A stretch of 62,202 nucleotides of DNA from Croceibacterium_B sp035470785. Lineage in GTDB: Bacteria > Pseudomonadota > Alphaproteobacteria > Sphingomonadales > Sphingomonadaceae. The stretch spans positions 1 to 62,202 of the forward strand of contig DATIQN010000017.1 of the NCBI GenBank assembly GCA_035470785.1, read 5' to 3'. Below the pieces are notes generated by a model. The model searched no databases. It was given only the letters and a program-made list of their open reading frames with translations, and was not told where the DNA came from. Of the stretch, positions 17,256 through 25,939 are shown one piece after another. Positions within the stretch are counted from its first letter, which is position 1, and the number at the start of each line of letters is the position of its first letter. The position numbers and the translations under genes are program-made.

Positions 17256-17563
17256 GTACGATGCGTAAATTCGCTTCCCTTCCCGCGTTTCTCGCGCTTC
17301 TCAGCCCCAGCGCGGCGCTCGCGCAAGGCGCCGATCCGCGAGGTTCGGGTCCGATCGTCGCCGCCCTCGCCTGGATGCAGGGAACCCTGCTCGGAAACGT
17401 TGCCACGGCCGTCGCGGTGATGGCGGTGGCCGCGGTCGGCTTCATGATGCTGACTGGACGGATGAACTGGCGGTTCGGCGCAACGGTGATCATCGGCTGC
17501 TTCGTGCTGTTCGGCGCGGCATCGATCGTTTCGGGCATCCAGTCCGCTGCGGCGGTCGGCTGA
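17252..17563 (+). CDS. virB2: VirB2-like pilin/channel subunit
   Basis: A 103-residue precursor with a Sec signal peptide cleaved after AALAQ. Two hydrophobic helices (about residues 38-64 and 75-97) are separated by the short basic loop TGRMNWRFG, the TrbC/VirB2 pilin pattern. The ATG overlaps the virB1 stop. A second ATG 9 bases later is an alternative start. It probably forms the pilus or the channel lining. Confidence 0.85.
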   Translation: MSTMRKFASLPAFLALLSPSAALAQGADPRGSGPIVAALAWMQGTLLGNVATAVAVMAVAAVGFMMLTGRMNWRFGATVIIGCFVLFGAASIVSGIQSAAAVG

Positions 17564-17564
17564 G

Positions 17565-17846
17565 ATGGAGCTCGTCCGCCACCCAGTGCATCGCACGCTC
17601 ACGCGGCCGCAGATGTTCGCCGGGGTGACCTACAACTTCTTCATCATCAACGCCGCCGTCACCACCGAACTGTTCCTGGTCACGGGCAGCTTCCTGGCGC
17701 TCCCTGCAGCGCTGGTGATCCACGGCATCGGCTATCTGGCCTGTCTGCGCGAACCCCGGGTGTTCGACCTGTGGATCACCAAGGTGAGCAAATGCCCGCG
17801 CGTAAGGAACTGGCAGCGCTGGGGCTGCAACAGTTACGCCGCATGA
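17565..17846 (+). CDS. virB3: VirB3-like T4SS protein
   Basis: A 93-residue inner-membrane protein with two adjacent hydrophobic segments (YNFFIINAAVTTELFLVTGS and FLALPAALVIHGIGYLACL) and the VirB3 C-terminal signature EPRVFDLWITKVSKCPRVRNW. It starts 1 base after virB2 and precedes virB4, its usual partner. Confidence 0.9.
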   Translation: MELVRHPVHRTLTRPQMFAGVTYNFFIINAAVTTELFLVTGSFLALPAALVIHGIGYLACLREPRVFDLWITKVSKCPRVRNWQRWGCNSYAA

Positions 17847-17862
17847 GCACTGGGGTCGGCCG

Positions 17863-20289
17863 ATGACACAGAAATGGCTGGGAGCAGCCAGCTGGAGCCG
17901 AAAGGAAGCCCACGCCGGCGATCGACTTCCCTACGCTCGCCTGGTCGACGAGAACACGGTCCTGCTGCGCGACGGCTCGCTGATGACGGCGTTGCAAGTG
18001 CCGGGACTGCTGTTCGAGACCGAGGACAGCATGACGTTGAATGCCCACGCCGCCACCCGCGAGGTCATGCTGCGCTCGAACCTCGATGCCCGCTTCGTGC
18101 TCTATCACCATGTTGTCCGCCGCCGGGTCAGCGTCGAGCTTCCGGCTCATTTCGACGATCCTCTCTCGGCGTACATCGATCGCCGCTGGCGCGACAAACT
18201 CGCCGGCGGCTCGCTGTTCGTCAACGATCAGTTCGTGACGCTCGTCCGCCGCCCGGCGCGCGGCAAGGCAGGCCTGGCCGAAAGGACGGCCAGGCTGTGG
18301 CGCCGCAAGGGACGGGAGAACGTCGATGCCGATCCGCGCGAGCTACGCAGCTTGCGCGCCGTGGCGCAGGCGCTGAGCGCCTCGCTGGGCGACTATGGCG
18401 CGCAGGTTCTCGGCGATTACGAAGGGCCGAGCGGTGCGATCAACAACGAAGTGCTTGAGCTATTAAGCGCTCTATACAACGGCGAGATGCGCCCCGTGCG
18501 CCGTCCCTCCGGCGAAACCGACATCGGCCGGATGATCCCATATCGGCGCGCCAGCTTCGGCCTCGACGCGATGGAGCTACGCGGCTCGGGCGGGTCCGAC
18601 TTCGCCGCCATCCTCAGCCTCAAGGACTATCCAGACGCCACCTCGCCCGGCTTGCTCGACACGCTGCTACGGCTGCCGTGCGAAATGGTCGTCAGCGAAA
18701 GCTTCGCTCCCCACGAGCGGCAGACGGCGCGCGAGCGGATCGACCTCGCCATCCGCCGGCTGCGTTCGGCCGACGAGGACGCGATGTCCGAACGCGCCGA
18801 CATGCTCGCCGCGCGCAATGCGCTCGGACAGGGTTCGGTCAGCTTCGGCGATCATCACTTGTCGGTGCTGGTGCGCGAGAGCGACCTTGAACGGCTCGAT
18901 GACGCCACCGCGGCCTGTGCGGCGGCGATTGCGGACACGGGCGCGATCGCGGTGCGTGAGGACACCAATCTCGAGCCGGCATTCTGGGGCCAGTTCCCTG
19001 GCAACGAAGCCTATCTCGTGCGCCGGGCGATGATCTCGAGCGCCAACATGGCGAGCTTCGGCTCGCTCCACGGCTTCGCGCTCGGCAAGGCCGAGGGCAA
19101 TCATTGGGGTGAAGCTATTACCTTGCTCGAGACCACCAGCGCGACGCCGTTCTTCTTCAACTTCCACCACGGCGACCTCGGTAATTTCTCGATCATCGGG
19201 CCATCGGGTTCGGGCAAGACGGTGGTGATGAACTTCCTCACCGCGCAGGCGCAGAAGTTCTCGCCGCGCACCATCCTGTTCGACAAGGACCGCGGCGCGG
19301 AACTGTTCATGCGCGGCATCGGCGGGCGGTACGACAGGATCCAGGCGGGCGAGCCGACGGGGTTCAATCCCCTCGCCCTGCCCGACAACGCTCTGAACCG
19401 CGCTTTCCTGCGCGACTGGCTCGCCATCATGCTCAAGGCCGAAGGACCGGAGGAGCTGGCTACCGTGGCCCAGGCGGTCGACGCCGCCTACGCGAACGAC
19501 GCCTCGCTTCGCCGGCTGCGCCATTTCCGTGAATTGCTCGCGGGCGCGCGGCGACCCGAACCGGGCGATCTCGCCGACCGGCTCGGCCCGTGGATCGATG
19601 GCGGCGAGCATTCCTGGCTGTTCGACAACGAGAGCGACAAGCTCGACCTCTCCACCCGCGTGCTCGGCTTCGACATGACCGCGCTTCTCGAAAGTCCGCG
19701 ACTGCGTACGCCGGTGATGATGTACCTGTTCCACCGCATCGAAGAGCGGCTCGACGGCGAACCGACGATGATCCTCATCGATGAAGGCTGGAAGGCCCTC
19801 GACGACGAAGTTTTCGCCGCACGCATCCGCGACTGGCTGAAGACCTTGCGAAAACGCAACGCGCTGGTCGGCTTTGCCACGCAAAGCGCGCGCGACGCGC
19901 TCGATAGCAAGATCGCGACGGCGCTGGTCGAGCAGACAGCGACGATGATCTTTATGCCCAACGCCAAGGCGCGGGCCGAAGACTATTGCGACGGTTTCGG
20001 GCTGACCGAGCACGAACTGGCGGTGATCCGCAGCCTGCCTTCGCACAGCCGGGCCTTCCTGATCCGCCAGCCCGATGCCTCCGTCGTGGTGCGGCTCGAC
20101 TTGTCGGGCTCCCCGGAAGTGCTGACTATACTTTCGGGCCGTGAAAGCGCCGTGCGCCGGCTGGACTTGCTGCGAGAGGCGGTCGGCGACGGTCCGGCGG
20201 ACTGGTACCCAGCACTCACCGGGCGGCGCTGGCCCGGCGCAGGCGACCTCGACGTAGTTGAGCTCGATGTCTGGGAAGCGGCCGAATGA
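17863..20289 (+). CDS. virB4: VirB4 T4SS ATPase
   Basis: The large cytoplasmic ATPase of the secretion channel, 808 residues. The N-terminal CagE/TrbE/VirB4 domain spans roughly residues 20-420. Walker A GPSGSGKT is at 446-453 and Walker B ILIDEGWKAL at about 637-646, with FATQSARDAL after it. The length and motifs are normal, so the gene looks functional. It starts 16 bases after virB3 and its stop overlaps the virB6 start. Confidence 0.95.
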   Translation: MTQKWLGAASWSRKEAHAGDRLPYARLVDENTVLLRDGSLMTALQVPGLLFETEDSMTLNAHAATREVMLRSNLDARFVLYHHVVRRRVSVELPAHFDDPLSAYIDRRWRDKLAGGSLFVNDQFVTLVRRPARGKAGLAERTARLWRRKGRENVDADPRELRSLRAVAQALSASLGDYGAQVLGDYEGPSGAINNEVLELLSALYNGEMRPVRRPSGETDIGRMIPYRRASFGLDAMELRGSGGSDFAAILSLKDYPDATSPGLLDTLLRLPCEMVVSESFAPHERQTARERIDLAIRRLRSADEDAMSERADMLAARNALGQGSVSFGDHHLSVLVRESDLERLDDATAACAAAIADTGAIAVREDTNLEPAFWGQFPGNEAYLVRRAMISSANMASFGSLHGFALGKAEGNHWGEAITLLETTSATPFFFNFHHGDLGNFSIIGPSGSGKTVVMNFLTAQAQKFSPRTILFDKDRGAELFMRGIGGRYDRIQAGEPTGFNPLALPDNALNRAFLRDWLAIMLKAEGPEELATVAQAVDAAYANDASLRRLRHFRELLAGARRPEPGDLADRLGPWIDGGEHSWLFDNESDKLDLSTRVLGFDMTALLESPRLRTPVMMYLFHRIEERLDGEPTMILIDEGWKALDDEVFAARIRDWLKTLRKRNALVGFATQSARDALDSKIATALVEQTATMIFMPNAKARAEDYCDGFGLTEHELAVIRSLPSHSRAFLIRQPDASVVVRLDLSGSPEVLTILSGRESAVRRLDLLREAVGDGPADWYPALTGRRWPGAGDLDVVELDVWEAAE

Positions 20290-21464
20290 CCGTCGCCAGT
20301 TGCCAATATGCGGTCGAAGGCGTCGGCAACGGCGTAGCGGCCAGCCTGCATGGCGTCGATTGCGCGGCGGGCCAGATGGCCGAGGCGGCGTTCGGGCGTC
20401 TGTTCGGCACCCACGGCGCGTTGCTGCCGGCGCTGACGATCCTGCTGACGATCTACGTCGCGCTGTTCGCGTTCGCGCTGATTACCGGTCGCAGCCGGAT
20501 CGGCATCAATTCGATGACATCGCGGCTCGTGACGATGGGCCTGGTGCTGACCTTCGCGACCAGCTGGATCGCCTACCAGAGCGTGGTCTGGAACCTCGCC
20601 ACGGGGGCGCCGAACGAGCTCGCGGGAATCCTCACCGGCACGCAGGGCAATGCAACTGACGTCTTCGCCGGCAAGATCGACGTCGTGTTCCAGACGCTCA
20701 TCCAGGCCTCTAACGGGCAGACGGCATACAGCGCGTTCTCGCCTCCCGGCCTGTTGTGGCTTGGCGGCACGTTGCTGCTTCTGGGTACCGTCGGCATCCT
20801 CGCGACCTCGCGAATCGCGCTCGCCGTTCTGCTGGCGCTGGGGCCGGTGTTCGTCGTGCTGGCGCTGTTCCAGGGCACGCGCGGACTGTTCACCGGCTGG
20901 CTCAAGGGCGTTGTCCTGCTTGCGCTGGCGCCGCTGTTCGCGGTGCTCGGCGGCTCGCTGATGCTCGAGCTGGTGGTGCCCGTCCTGACCGCGCTGGTGC
21001 AGACGCCGGGCAAGGTCGATCCTCAGGCGGCAATGGCGTTCTTCATGATCGGCGCGGTACACATGGCCTTGATGATCCTGGTGATGAAGGTCGCCGGGAC
21101 GATGGTGTCGGGCTGGACCGTGTTCGGCCTCGTCAACAAGCCTTCTGCGGAACGCGGCGAAAGCGTCCCGCCACCGGCCGTCCAGGGAGTTGCCGCACCT
21201 TCCGCCGGTGTCGCTATCGATCGAGCACCCGTGGCCGCGCAAATGCCCTCGCGTCTGATCAGGCTCGACTCGGCCGCGCCGGAGGCGGCCAACGATCCGG
21301 GCGTGACATCCACTGGGCGGCGCAAAACGCGCGTTATCAGCGGCGGCGAAGGCGAACGATCCGCCGGCGCTGGCCATTCCACCTCGCGCGCGCGCGGCGT
21401 TGGCAGCCGGTTTCGCGCCGCCCCTCCGCGCCCCTTGGGCCACCGTTCGGAGACAATTAAATGA
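20286..21464 (+). CDS. virB6: VirB6/TrbL-like polytopic channel protein
   Basis: A 392-residue inner-membrane protein. Hydrophobic segments begin at about residue 44 (LPALTILLTIYVALFAFAL), followed by several more up to about 275 (MAFFMIGAVHMALMILVMKVAG). A Pro/Ala/Arg-rich hydrophilic tail covers the last 110 residues. Its position between virB4 and virB9 and its topology identify it as VirB6. The gene slot normally holding virB8 is absent: this stop overlaps the virB9 start directly. Confidence 0.85.
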   Translation: MTVASCQYAVEGVGNGVAASLHGVDCAAGQMAEAAFGRLFGTHGALLPALTILLTIYVALFAFALITGRSRIGINSMTSRLVTMGLVLTFATSWIAYQSVVWNLATGAPNELAGILTGTQGNATDVFAGKIDVVFQTLIQASNGQTAYSAFSPPGLLWLGGTLLLLGTVGILATSRIALAVLLALGPVFVVLALFQGTRGLFTGWLKGVVLLALAPLFAVLGGSLMLELVVPVLTALVQTPGKVDPQAAMAFFMIGAVHMALMILVMKVAGTMVSGWTVFGLVNKPSAERGESVPPPAVQGVAAPSAGVAIDRAPVAAQMPSRLIRLDSAAPEAANDPGVTSTGRRKTRVISGGEGERSAGAGHSTSRARGVGSRFRAAPPRPLGHRSETIK

Positions 21465-22243
21465 TCCGCCAGATCCACGCAGCCGCGCTCGGGCTGTTCG
21501 CGTGTGCCGGCCTGGCCCATGCCGAGGACACCCGGCTGGTGCACAAACTCTTCGACCCTGGCGCAATCGTCCGCATCGAAGGGAAGCCCAGCGTCCAGGC
21601 GACGATCCGCTTCGGTGAGGATGAGCTGATCGAAAACGTCGCGATCGGCGATTCGAACGCCTGGCAAGTCACGCCGAACAAGCGCGCCAACCTGCTTTTC
21701 GTGAAGCCCTTGGCCGAAAAGGCGACGACGAATATGACCGTCGTCACCAATGCTCACACCTATTTCTTCGATCTGGTCGCCAGCCCGAAGGCGGTCAATC
21801 CGCTGTACGAGCTGGCCTTCACCTACCCGCAGGAGGCCAAGCCCGCGGCCAGGAAGACGGACACCACGGCGGGAACAACGGCGCCGACCGAAGTCGAATT
21901 GGCCGTGGCCACCGACCCCGCCGCGGTGGTCGATCCTGCCGACCTTAATTTCGCGTGGACCGGCAGCGGGGACAGGAAGCTGCTCCCGAGCCGGATCTAC
22001 GACGACGGCCAGTCGACTTATCTCGTCTGGCCGGCCGGCAAGCCGGTCCCTGCGATCCTGATCAAGAACCAGGCTGGCACCGAAGGCCCGGTCAACTTCG
22101 CGGTGCGCGGCGACGTGATCGTCGTCGACGGCGTGCCCCGGCAGATCGTCCTGCGATCCGGTCGCCAGCTGGCGACGATCGACAACAAGGGGCCCGAGCG
22201 GCAGTCCGCCGCGCTGGCCCGACTTGACGAGGTGAAGAAATGA
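21461..22243 (+). CDS. virB9: VirB9-like outer membrane core protein
   Basis: A 260-residue periplasmic/outer-membrane core component. A signal peptide ends in AGLAHA. The CagX/VirB9 N-terminal domain (YDP-like FDPGAIVRI, GDSNAWQVTPNKRANLLFVKPL, TNMTVVTNAHTYFFDL) and C-terminal domain (PSRIYDDGQSTYLVWPAGKPVPAI and VVDGVPRQIVLRSGRQLATIDN) are both complete. Stop/start overlaps join it to virB6 and virB10. No separate VirB7 lipoprotein is visible. Confidence 0.93.
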   Translation: MIRQIHAAALGLFACAGLAHAEDTRLVHKLFDPGAIVRIEGKPSVQATIRFGEDELIENVAIGDSNAWQVTPNKRANLLFVKPLAEKATTNMTVVTNAHTYFFDLVASPKAVNPLYELAFTYPQEAKPAARKTDTTAGTTAPTEVELAVATDPAAVVDPADLNFAWTGSGDRKLLPSRIYDDGQSTYLVWPAGKPVPAILIKNQAGTEGPVNFAVRGDVIVVDGVPRQIVLRSGRQLATIDNKGPERQSAALARLDEVKK

Positions 22244-23340
22244 AGCTGGCGATGCGTCTCGGCTCCAGGCCCCAGCAGGCGGACAACGACCGTGATCCGC
22301 GCGAAGGCGAGTCCGCCGAAATCATCGACCTCGCCAGCCGTACCGCCTACCCCGCGGTAACACAGCGGAAGGGCGGGTCGGACGCGCTCGGCCTCGCCGC
22401 CGGCGTGGCGGTTGTCGCCTTGCTCGGCCTCGCGACGCTGTGGGGCATGAACTCGGCGCGAATGAACGGGGAGCGGCCGCGCGCGCAGGCGCTTCCGCAA
22501 CCTGCCGCTCCGCCGGTCCGGCCGCCGGCGCACCTGGTGGCCGAACCGAAACTGCCGGCACCCGCCATCGGGCCCAGGCCCGCTGCCGCCCCGGCCCCGG
22601 TCTACGCCTCGCCGCCGCAGGCGAATCTCGCGCCTTCCGCCAACCGTTACGCTTCACCAACGATGGTGTTCGATTCGAGCGCGTTGCCCGAACCGGGCGG
22701 CGGTGCGGCCCTCGGGGATGCGGCGAAGGGTAACAGTGCCAGCGATTTCGCCAGCCGCATCGGCGGCGTCGGCGGCGGTCCGACGCAGGCGCGCGCCGAC
22801 GTCGATCCCAAGACCACCGTCACCCAGGGAACGATGATCCCCGCGATTCTCGAAACCGCTATCAACACCGACGTGCCCGGCTACGTCCGCGCCATCGTCA
22901 GCCAGGATGTGAACAGCTTCGACGGAAGCCGGGTGCTGGTGCCGCGCTCGAGCCGCCTGATCGGCCAATACCAATCGGGGCTGCAGGGCGGCCAGAAGCG
23001 CGCCTATGTAATCTGGACCCGGCTTATTCGGCCCGATGGAGTGTCGGTCGCGCTCGCCTCGCCCGCCACCAGCTTCGACGGCAGCACCGGGCTCGACGGC
23101 AAGGTCAACACGCACTTCTTCCAGCGCTTCGGCTCGGCGATGCTGCTCTCGGTCATCGGCGGCCTCAGCGCCATCGGCACCGGCGGAGCCAGCATTGTCC
23201 TGGGCGGCGGTCAATCGGCCGCCGCGGCCGCCGTCAACCAGGGCAACAACATTAGCCCGACGATCCAGGTGCGCCAGGGTGAGCCGATCCGCGTATTCAC
23301 CGCGCGCGACCTCGATTTCTCGCGCGTGCCGCGCCTGTGA
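22240..23340 (+). CDS. virB10: VirB10-like T4SS scaffold
   Basis: A 366-residue protein spanning both membranes. A cytoplasmic N-terminus is followed by one helix (about residues 48-66, LGLAAGVAVVALLGLATLWG). Next comes a long Pro/Ala-rich periplasmic linker and the C-terminal TrbI/VirB10 domain (about 190-366). That domain contains the VLVPRSSRLIGQY block and the antenna-like region SAMLLSVIGGLSAIGTGG, and ends GEPIRVFTARDLDFS. The start overlaps the virB9 stop. Confidence 0.93.
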   Translation: MKLAMRLGSRPQQADNDRDPREGESAEIIDLASRTAYPAVTQRKGGSDALGLAAGVAVVALLGLATLWGMNSARMNGERPRAQALPQPAAPPVRPPAHLVAEPKLPAPAIGPRPAAAPAPVYASPPQANLAPSANRYASPTMVFDSSALPEPGGGAALGDAAKGNSASDFASRIGGVGGGPTQARADVDPKTTVTQGTMIPAILETAINTDVPGYVRAIVSQDVNSFDGSRVLVPRSSRLIGQYQSGLQGGQKRAYVIWTRLIRPDGVSVALASPATSFDGSTGLDGKVNTHFFQRFGSAMLLSVIGGLSAIGTGGASIVLGGGQSAAAAAVNQGNNISPTIQVRQGEPIRVFTARDLDFSRVPRL

Positions 23341-24344
23341 GCGCAGAAGTTCACCAATTGGCCGAATCCGGAGGGCTACCGCTGGCGCAAGGCGGCAGCG
23401 CCTATCTTGACGCGTATCTGCAGCCGTTCCGGCAATGGCTCGATTGCGACACCGTGACCGAGATTCTCGTCAACCGGCCGGGCGAGATATGGATCGAGGA
23501 TTCGCGCAAGGCGCAAATGCAGCGGATCGAGGCCGCCGAAATCGACGACCGCCTGGTTCAGCGACTGGCCGAGCAGGTCGCCCGCGTCAGCCACCAGGGC
23601 ATCAACCGTGAACACCCGTTGCTTGGCGCGACGCTTCCCGACGGTGCTCGCGTGCAGTTCTGCGGTCCACCGGCAACCCGGCGCCACTGGGCGATGGCGA
23701 TCCGCCGTCACCGCCGGCTCGACTTGCCGCTCGACGCCTACGATTCGGGCCCGATTGGCGCCATTCCCGAGCCGACTCTTCCGGATCCCGCGGAGGCGCC
23801 CATAGCATTCCTGCGCGCCGCCATCGCCGCGAAGAAGACGATTCTCATTTCCGGTGGCACGAGCACCGGCAAGACGACGTTTCTCAACTCGATGCTCGGC
23901 GAAATTCCGAGCGAGGAACGCGTCGTGCTGGTGGAGGATACGCCGGAACTGCGCCTGCCTGGAGCCAACGGCGTTGGCCTCGTCGCGGTAAAGGGCGAAC
24001 TCGGCGAGGCGCGCATCACCGCCAACGAGTTGCTCCAGGCGGCCTTGCGCCTCCGTCCCGACCGGATCGTGCTCGGCGAGTTGCGCGGCGCCGAGAGCGT
24101 CAGCTTCCTGCGGGCGATCAACACCGGGCACCCGGGCAGCTTCTCGACCATCCACGCCAGCTCCTTGCGAGGCGCGCTCGAGCAGTTGGCCCTCATGGTC
24201 ATGCAGACCGGCATTGGCCTTAGCCGGGCTGACACCATCGAGTACGCGAAATCGGTGATCGACGTCATCGTCCAGCTCGATCGTATCGACGGGCACAGGC
24301 AGATCGCCGCGATTGCCAACTCCGGAGAACTCCTGAGCGCGTGA
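23337..24344 (+). CDS. virB11: VirB11 hexameric ATPase
   Basis: A cytoplasmic secretion ATPase, 335 residues, with a GTG start overlapping the virB10 stop. It has Walker A GGTSTGKT at 173-180, an Asp box (LVEDTPELRLP), Walker B-like RIVLGELRGAE and the His box GHPGSFSTIHASS. It closes the VirB run, and its stop overlaps the start of the Fnr-type regulator. No virD4 coupling protein follows. Confidence 0.95.
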   Translation: MSAEVHQLAESGGLPLAQGGSAYLDAYLQPFRQWLDCDTVTEILVNRPGEIWIEDSRKAQMQRIEAAEIDDRLVQRLAEQVARVSHQGINREHPLLGATLPDGARVQFCGPPATRRHWAMAIRRHRRLDLPLDAYDSGPIGAIPEPTLPDPAEAPIAFLRAAIAAKKTILISGGTSTGKTTFLNSMLGEIPSEERVVLVEDTPELRLPGANGVGLVAVKGELGEARITANELLQAALRLRPDRIVLGELRGAESVSFLRAINTGHPGSFSTIHASSLRGALEQLALMVMQTGIGLSRADTIEYAKSVIDVIVQLDRIDGHRQIAAIANSGELLSA

Positions 24345-25057
24345 GCCGCCAGCGGCGTGATAGCCGCGCCTTCATGACAGCTTGTGACACCTGCGCCGTG
24401 CGCAACCGCGCGATCTGCTCGGGCCTCGAACCGGCCGAGCTCAACTCGCTCAACGCGATCGGCCGGCGCCGCAGTCTTGAGGCCGGTGAGGCGCTGATCT
24501 GGGAAGGCGACGATTCGATTCTCGTCGCCAACGTGATCGACGGCATCCTCAAGCTCTCGACGGGCACCGAGGACGGGCGCGAGCAGATCGTCGGTGTGGT
24601 TTACCCGGCGGACTTCATCGGCCGGCCGTTCGGCGCAACCACGCGCCATTCGGTTACCGCGCTAACCGACGCGCGCGTGTGCGTGTTCGCCCGCGCCGAT
24701 TTCGACCGATTCGCCGCCGACCATCCAGGGCTCGAACACAAGTTGCTCCAGCGCACGCTGGCCGAACTGGACCGGACGCGCAGCTGGATGCTGCTGCTCG
24801 CGCGCAAGAGCGCCGAGGAAAAGATCGCCACCTTTCTGCTCGACATGTCCGAGCGGCTGACCGAGGGCGGTGCGGCGCCGCTCGATCGCTTCGACTTGCC
24901 GTTCTCGCGCCAGCAGATCGGCGACGTACTTGGCCTGACCATCGAGACCGTCAGCCGGCAAATGACCAAGCTGAAGCGCGATGGCGTGATCGACCTGCCG
25001 ACGCGCCGCGCGGTCGCCATCCTGGACCGCACGGAGCTCGAGGCGATCGCCGGTTGA
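24341..25057 (+). CDS. Fnr-type oxygen-responsive regulator (Crp/Fnr family)
   Basis: A [4Fe-4S] oxygen sensor and transcription activator. In the 238-residue GTG-started form the N-terminal cysteines are C15, C18 and C26 (CDTCAVRNRAIC, the FnrL spacing). The fourth is C114 in ARVCVF. The recognition helix LTIETVSRQMTKLKRDG carries the E-x2-SR that reads TTGAT half-sites. A GTG overlapping the virB11 stop and an ATG at 24374 are both possible starts; either keeps all four cysteines. The nearest likely target is the Fnr box before ccoN. It is tail-to-tail with ompW. Confidence 0.92.
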   Translation: MSRQRRDSRAFMTACDTCAVRNRAICSGLEPAELNSLNAIGRRRSLEAGEALIWEGDDSILVANVIDGILKLSTGTEDGREQIVGVVYPADFIGRPFGATTRHSVTALTDARVCVFARADFDRFAADHPGLEHKLLQRTLAELDRTRSWMLLLARKSAEEKIATFLLDMSERLTEGGAAPLDRFDLPFSRQQIGDVLGLTIETVSRQMTKLKRDGVIDLPTRRAVAILDRTELEAIAG

Positions 25058-25726
25058 TCAGAAGCGAAGGGCAAGGCCGGCACTCAGGACCCACGGATCG
25101 AGCGTGTGCTCGGTCTCGATGACCTTGGTGCTTCCGGCATACCAGCGGGCCGTCGTGCCGACAAAGTAGCGCTTGGCGTCGACGCTGAAAGCCAGCCCGT
25201 TCTTGTTGAGCGGAACGTCAATGCCTGCCTGCAAGGTAAGGCCAAGCTTGTCGCTCAGGGTCGTCTTGGTCGCTCCCGCGGCGGCGGCGGCTGCGCCGGG
25301 CTCTTCGTTGAACCAGATGAAATAGCTCGGGCCCGCGCCGACGTAGGGTGAAATCCCGCCCGCATTGACGTGATACTTGAGCGTGAAGGTTGCCGGAATC
25401 AGGTGAGCGTTAGAGACTAGGTTCGCTCCCGGAAGGCCGGTCGTGCCGGTGACATGGTGCGCGGTCACGCAGCAGATCGTCTCGAGCGAGACGGCAGGCG
25501 TGAAGAAGTATTCGATCGCCAGCGTCGGGGCGTAGTTGTCGCTTGCCTTGGTCTGCAGGTTGGCCGGCAAACCGACCAGGTCGGTATTCACCTTGTCGAT
25601 CTTGCCATCGGGCAGGACAGCCGTCGCGAGCAGCTTGACCTGCCATTTGCCCGCGTCTTGCGCCACGGCGGGTGAAGCGATCCCGGCAACCGCCGCACAG
25701 GTGAGCAGGGCAGAAACAATACGCAT
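25058..25726 (-). CDS. ompW: OmpW family outer membrane protein
   Basis: A small eight-strand outer membrane barrel, 222 residues, with a signal peptide ending in ASPAVAQ and a C-terminal aromatic (GLALRF). Typical OmpW pieces are PTLAIEYFFTPAVSLE, PYVGAGPSYFIWF and the C-terminal WVLSAGLALRF. It is divergent from ccoN across a 213-base region with an Fnr box and a shared regulatory motif, so it is probably oxygen-regulated, as OmpW is in several bacteria. Its ligand is unknown (small hydrophobic molecules in the family). Confidence 0.9.
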   Translation of the reverse strand: MRIVSALLTCAAVAGIASPAVAQDAGKWQVKLLATAVLPDGKIDKVNTDLVGLPANLQTKASDNYAPTLAIEYFFTPAVSLETICCVTAHHVTGTTGLPGANLVSNAHLIPATFTLKYHVNAGGISPYVGAGPSYFIWFNEEPGAAAAAAGATKTTLSDKLGLTLQAGIDVPLNKNGLAFSVDAKRYFVGTTARWYAGSTKVIETEHTLDPWVLSAGLALRF

Positions 25727-25833
25727 GATTTTCTCCTGGCGACGCGCCGGCTGCCCTTCTCAGCCGCCTCATCGCGTCGTCGCCGGGTCCCTGCGCCTTT
25801 CACATCGACGTCACTTTGACCGACCGCAAAACG

Positions 25834-25853
25834 GCCAACCTCGTAGATTTCCC
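25834..25853 (-). promoter_or_regulatory. Candidate FixJ-type operator (site 1), ompW/ccoN region
   Basis: On the minus strand the site reads GGGAAATCTACGAGGTTGGC. It matches the shared motif found at 38001, 39581, 43209 and 43333. It lies 107 bases before ompW and 86 before ccoN. The assignment to the FixJ-like protein is inference. Confidence 0.5.
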
Positions 25854-25870
25854 AATGCCGCCAAACGCTT

Positions 25871-25884
25871 TTGACGGCGATCAA
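25871..25884 (+). promoter_or_regulatory. Fnr box upstream of ccoN
   Basis: TTGAC-GGCG-ATCAA is one base from the ideal Fnr/FixK site TTGAT-N4-ATCAA. Its centre is 62 bases before the ccoN ATG. If used at -41.5, transcription would begin about 20 bases before the start codon. It may also serve the divergent ompW. Confidence 0.85.
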
Positions 25885-25939
25885 AGAGCCACGAGGACTG
25901 CTGGCCCACGTGCTGCGCAGAAGACGAGGGCTCAAGTTC

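Noticed and set aside
16650..24344. The VirB cluster as part of a mobile conjugative element
   Set aside because: No relaxase, coupling protein, integrase, att repeats or change in base composition is visible around it; it sits between core phosphate and respiration genes.
25815..25829. TTGAC-CGAC-CGCAA in the ompW/ccoN region as another Fnr box
   Set aside because: The right half-site departs from ATCAA at two or more key positions; the better box is at 25871.
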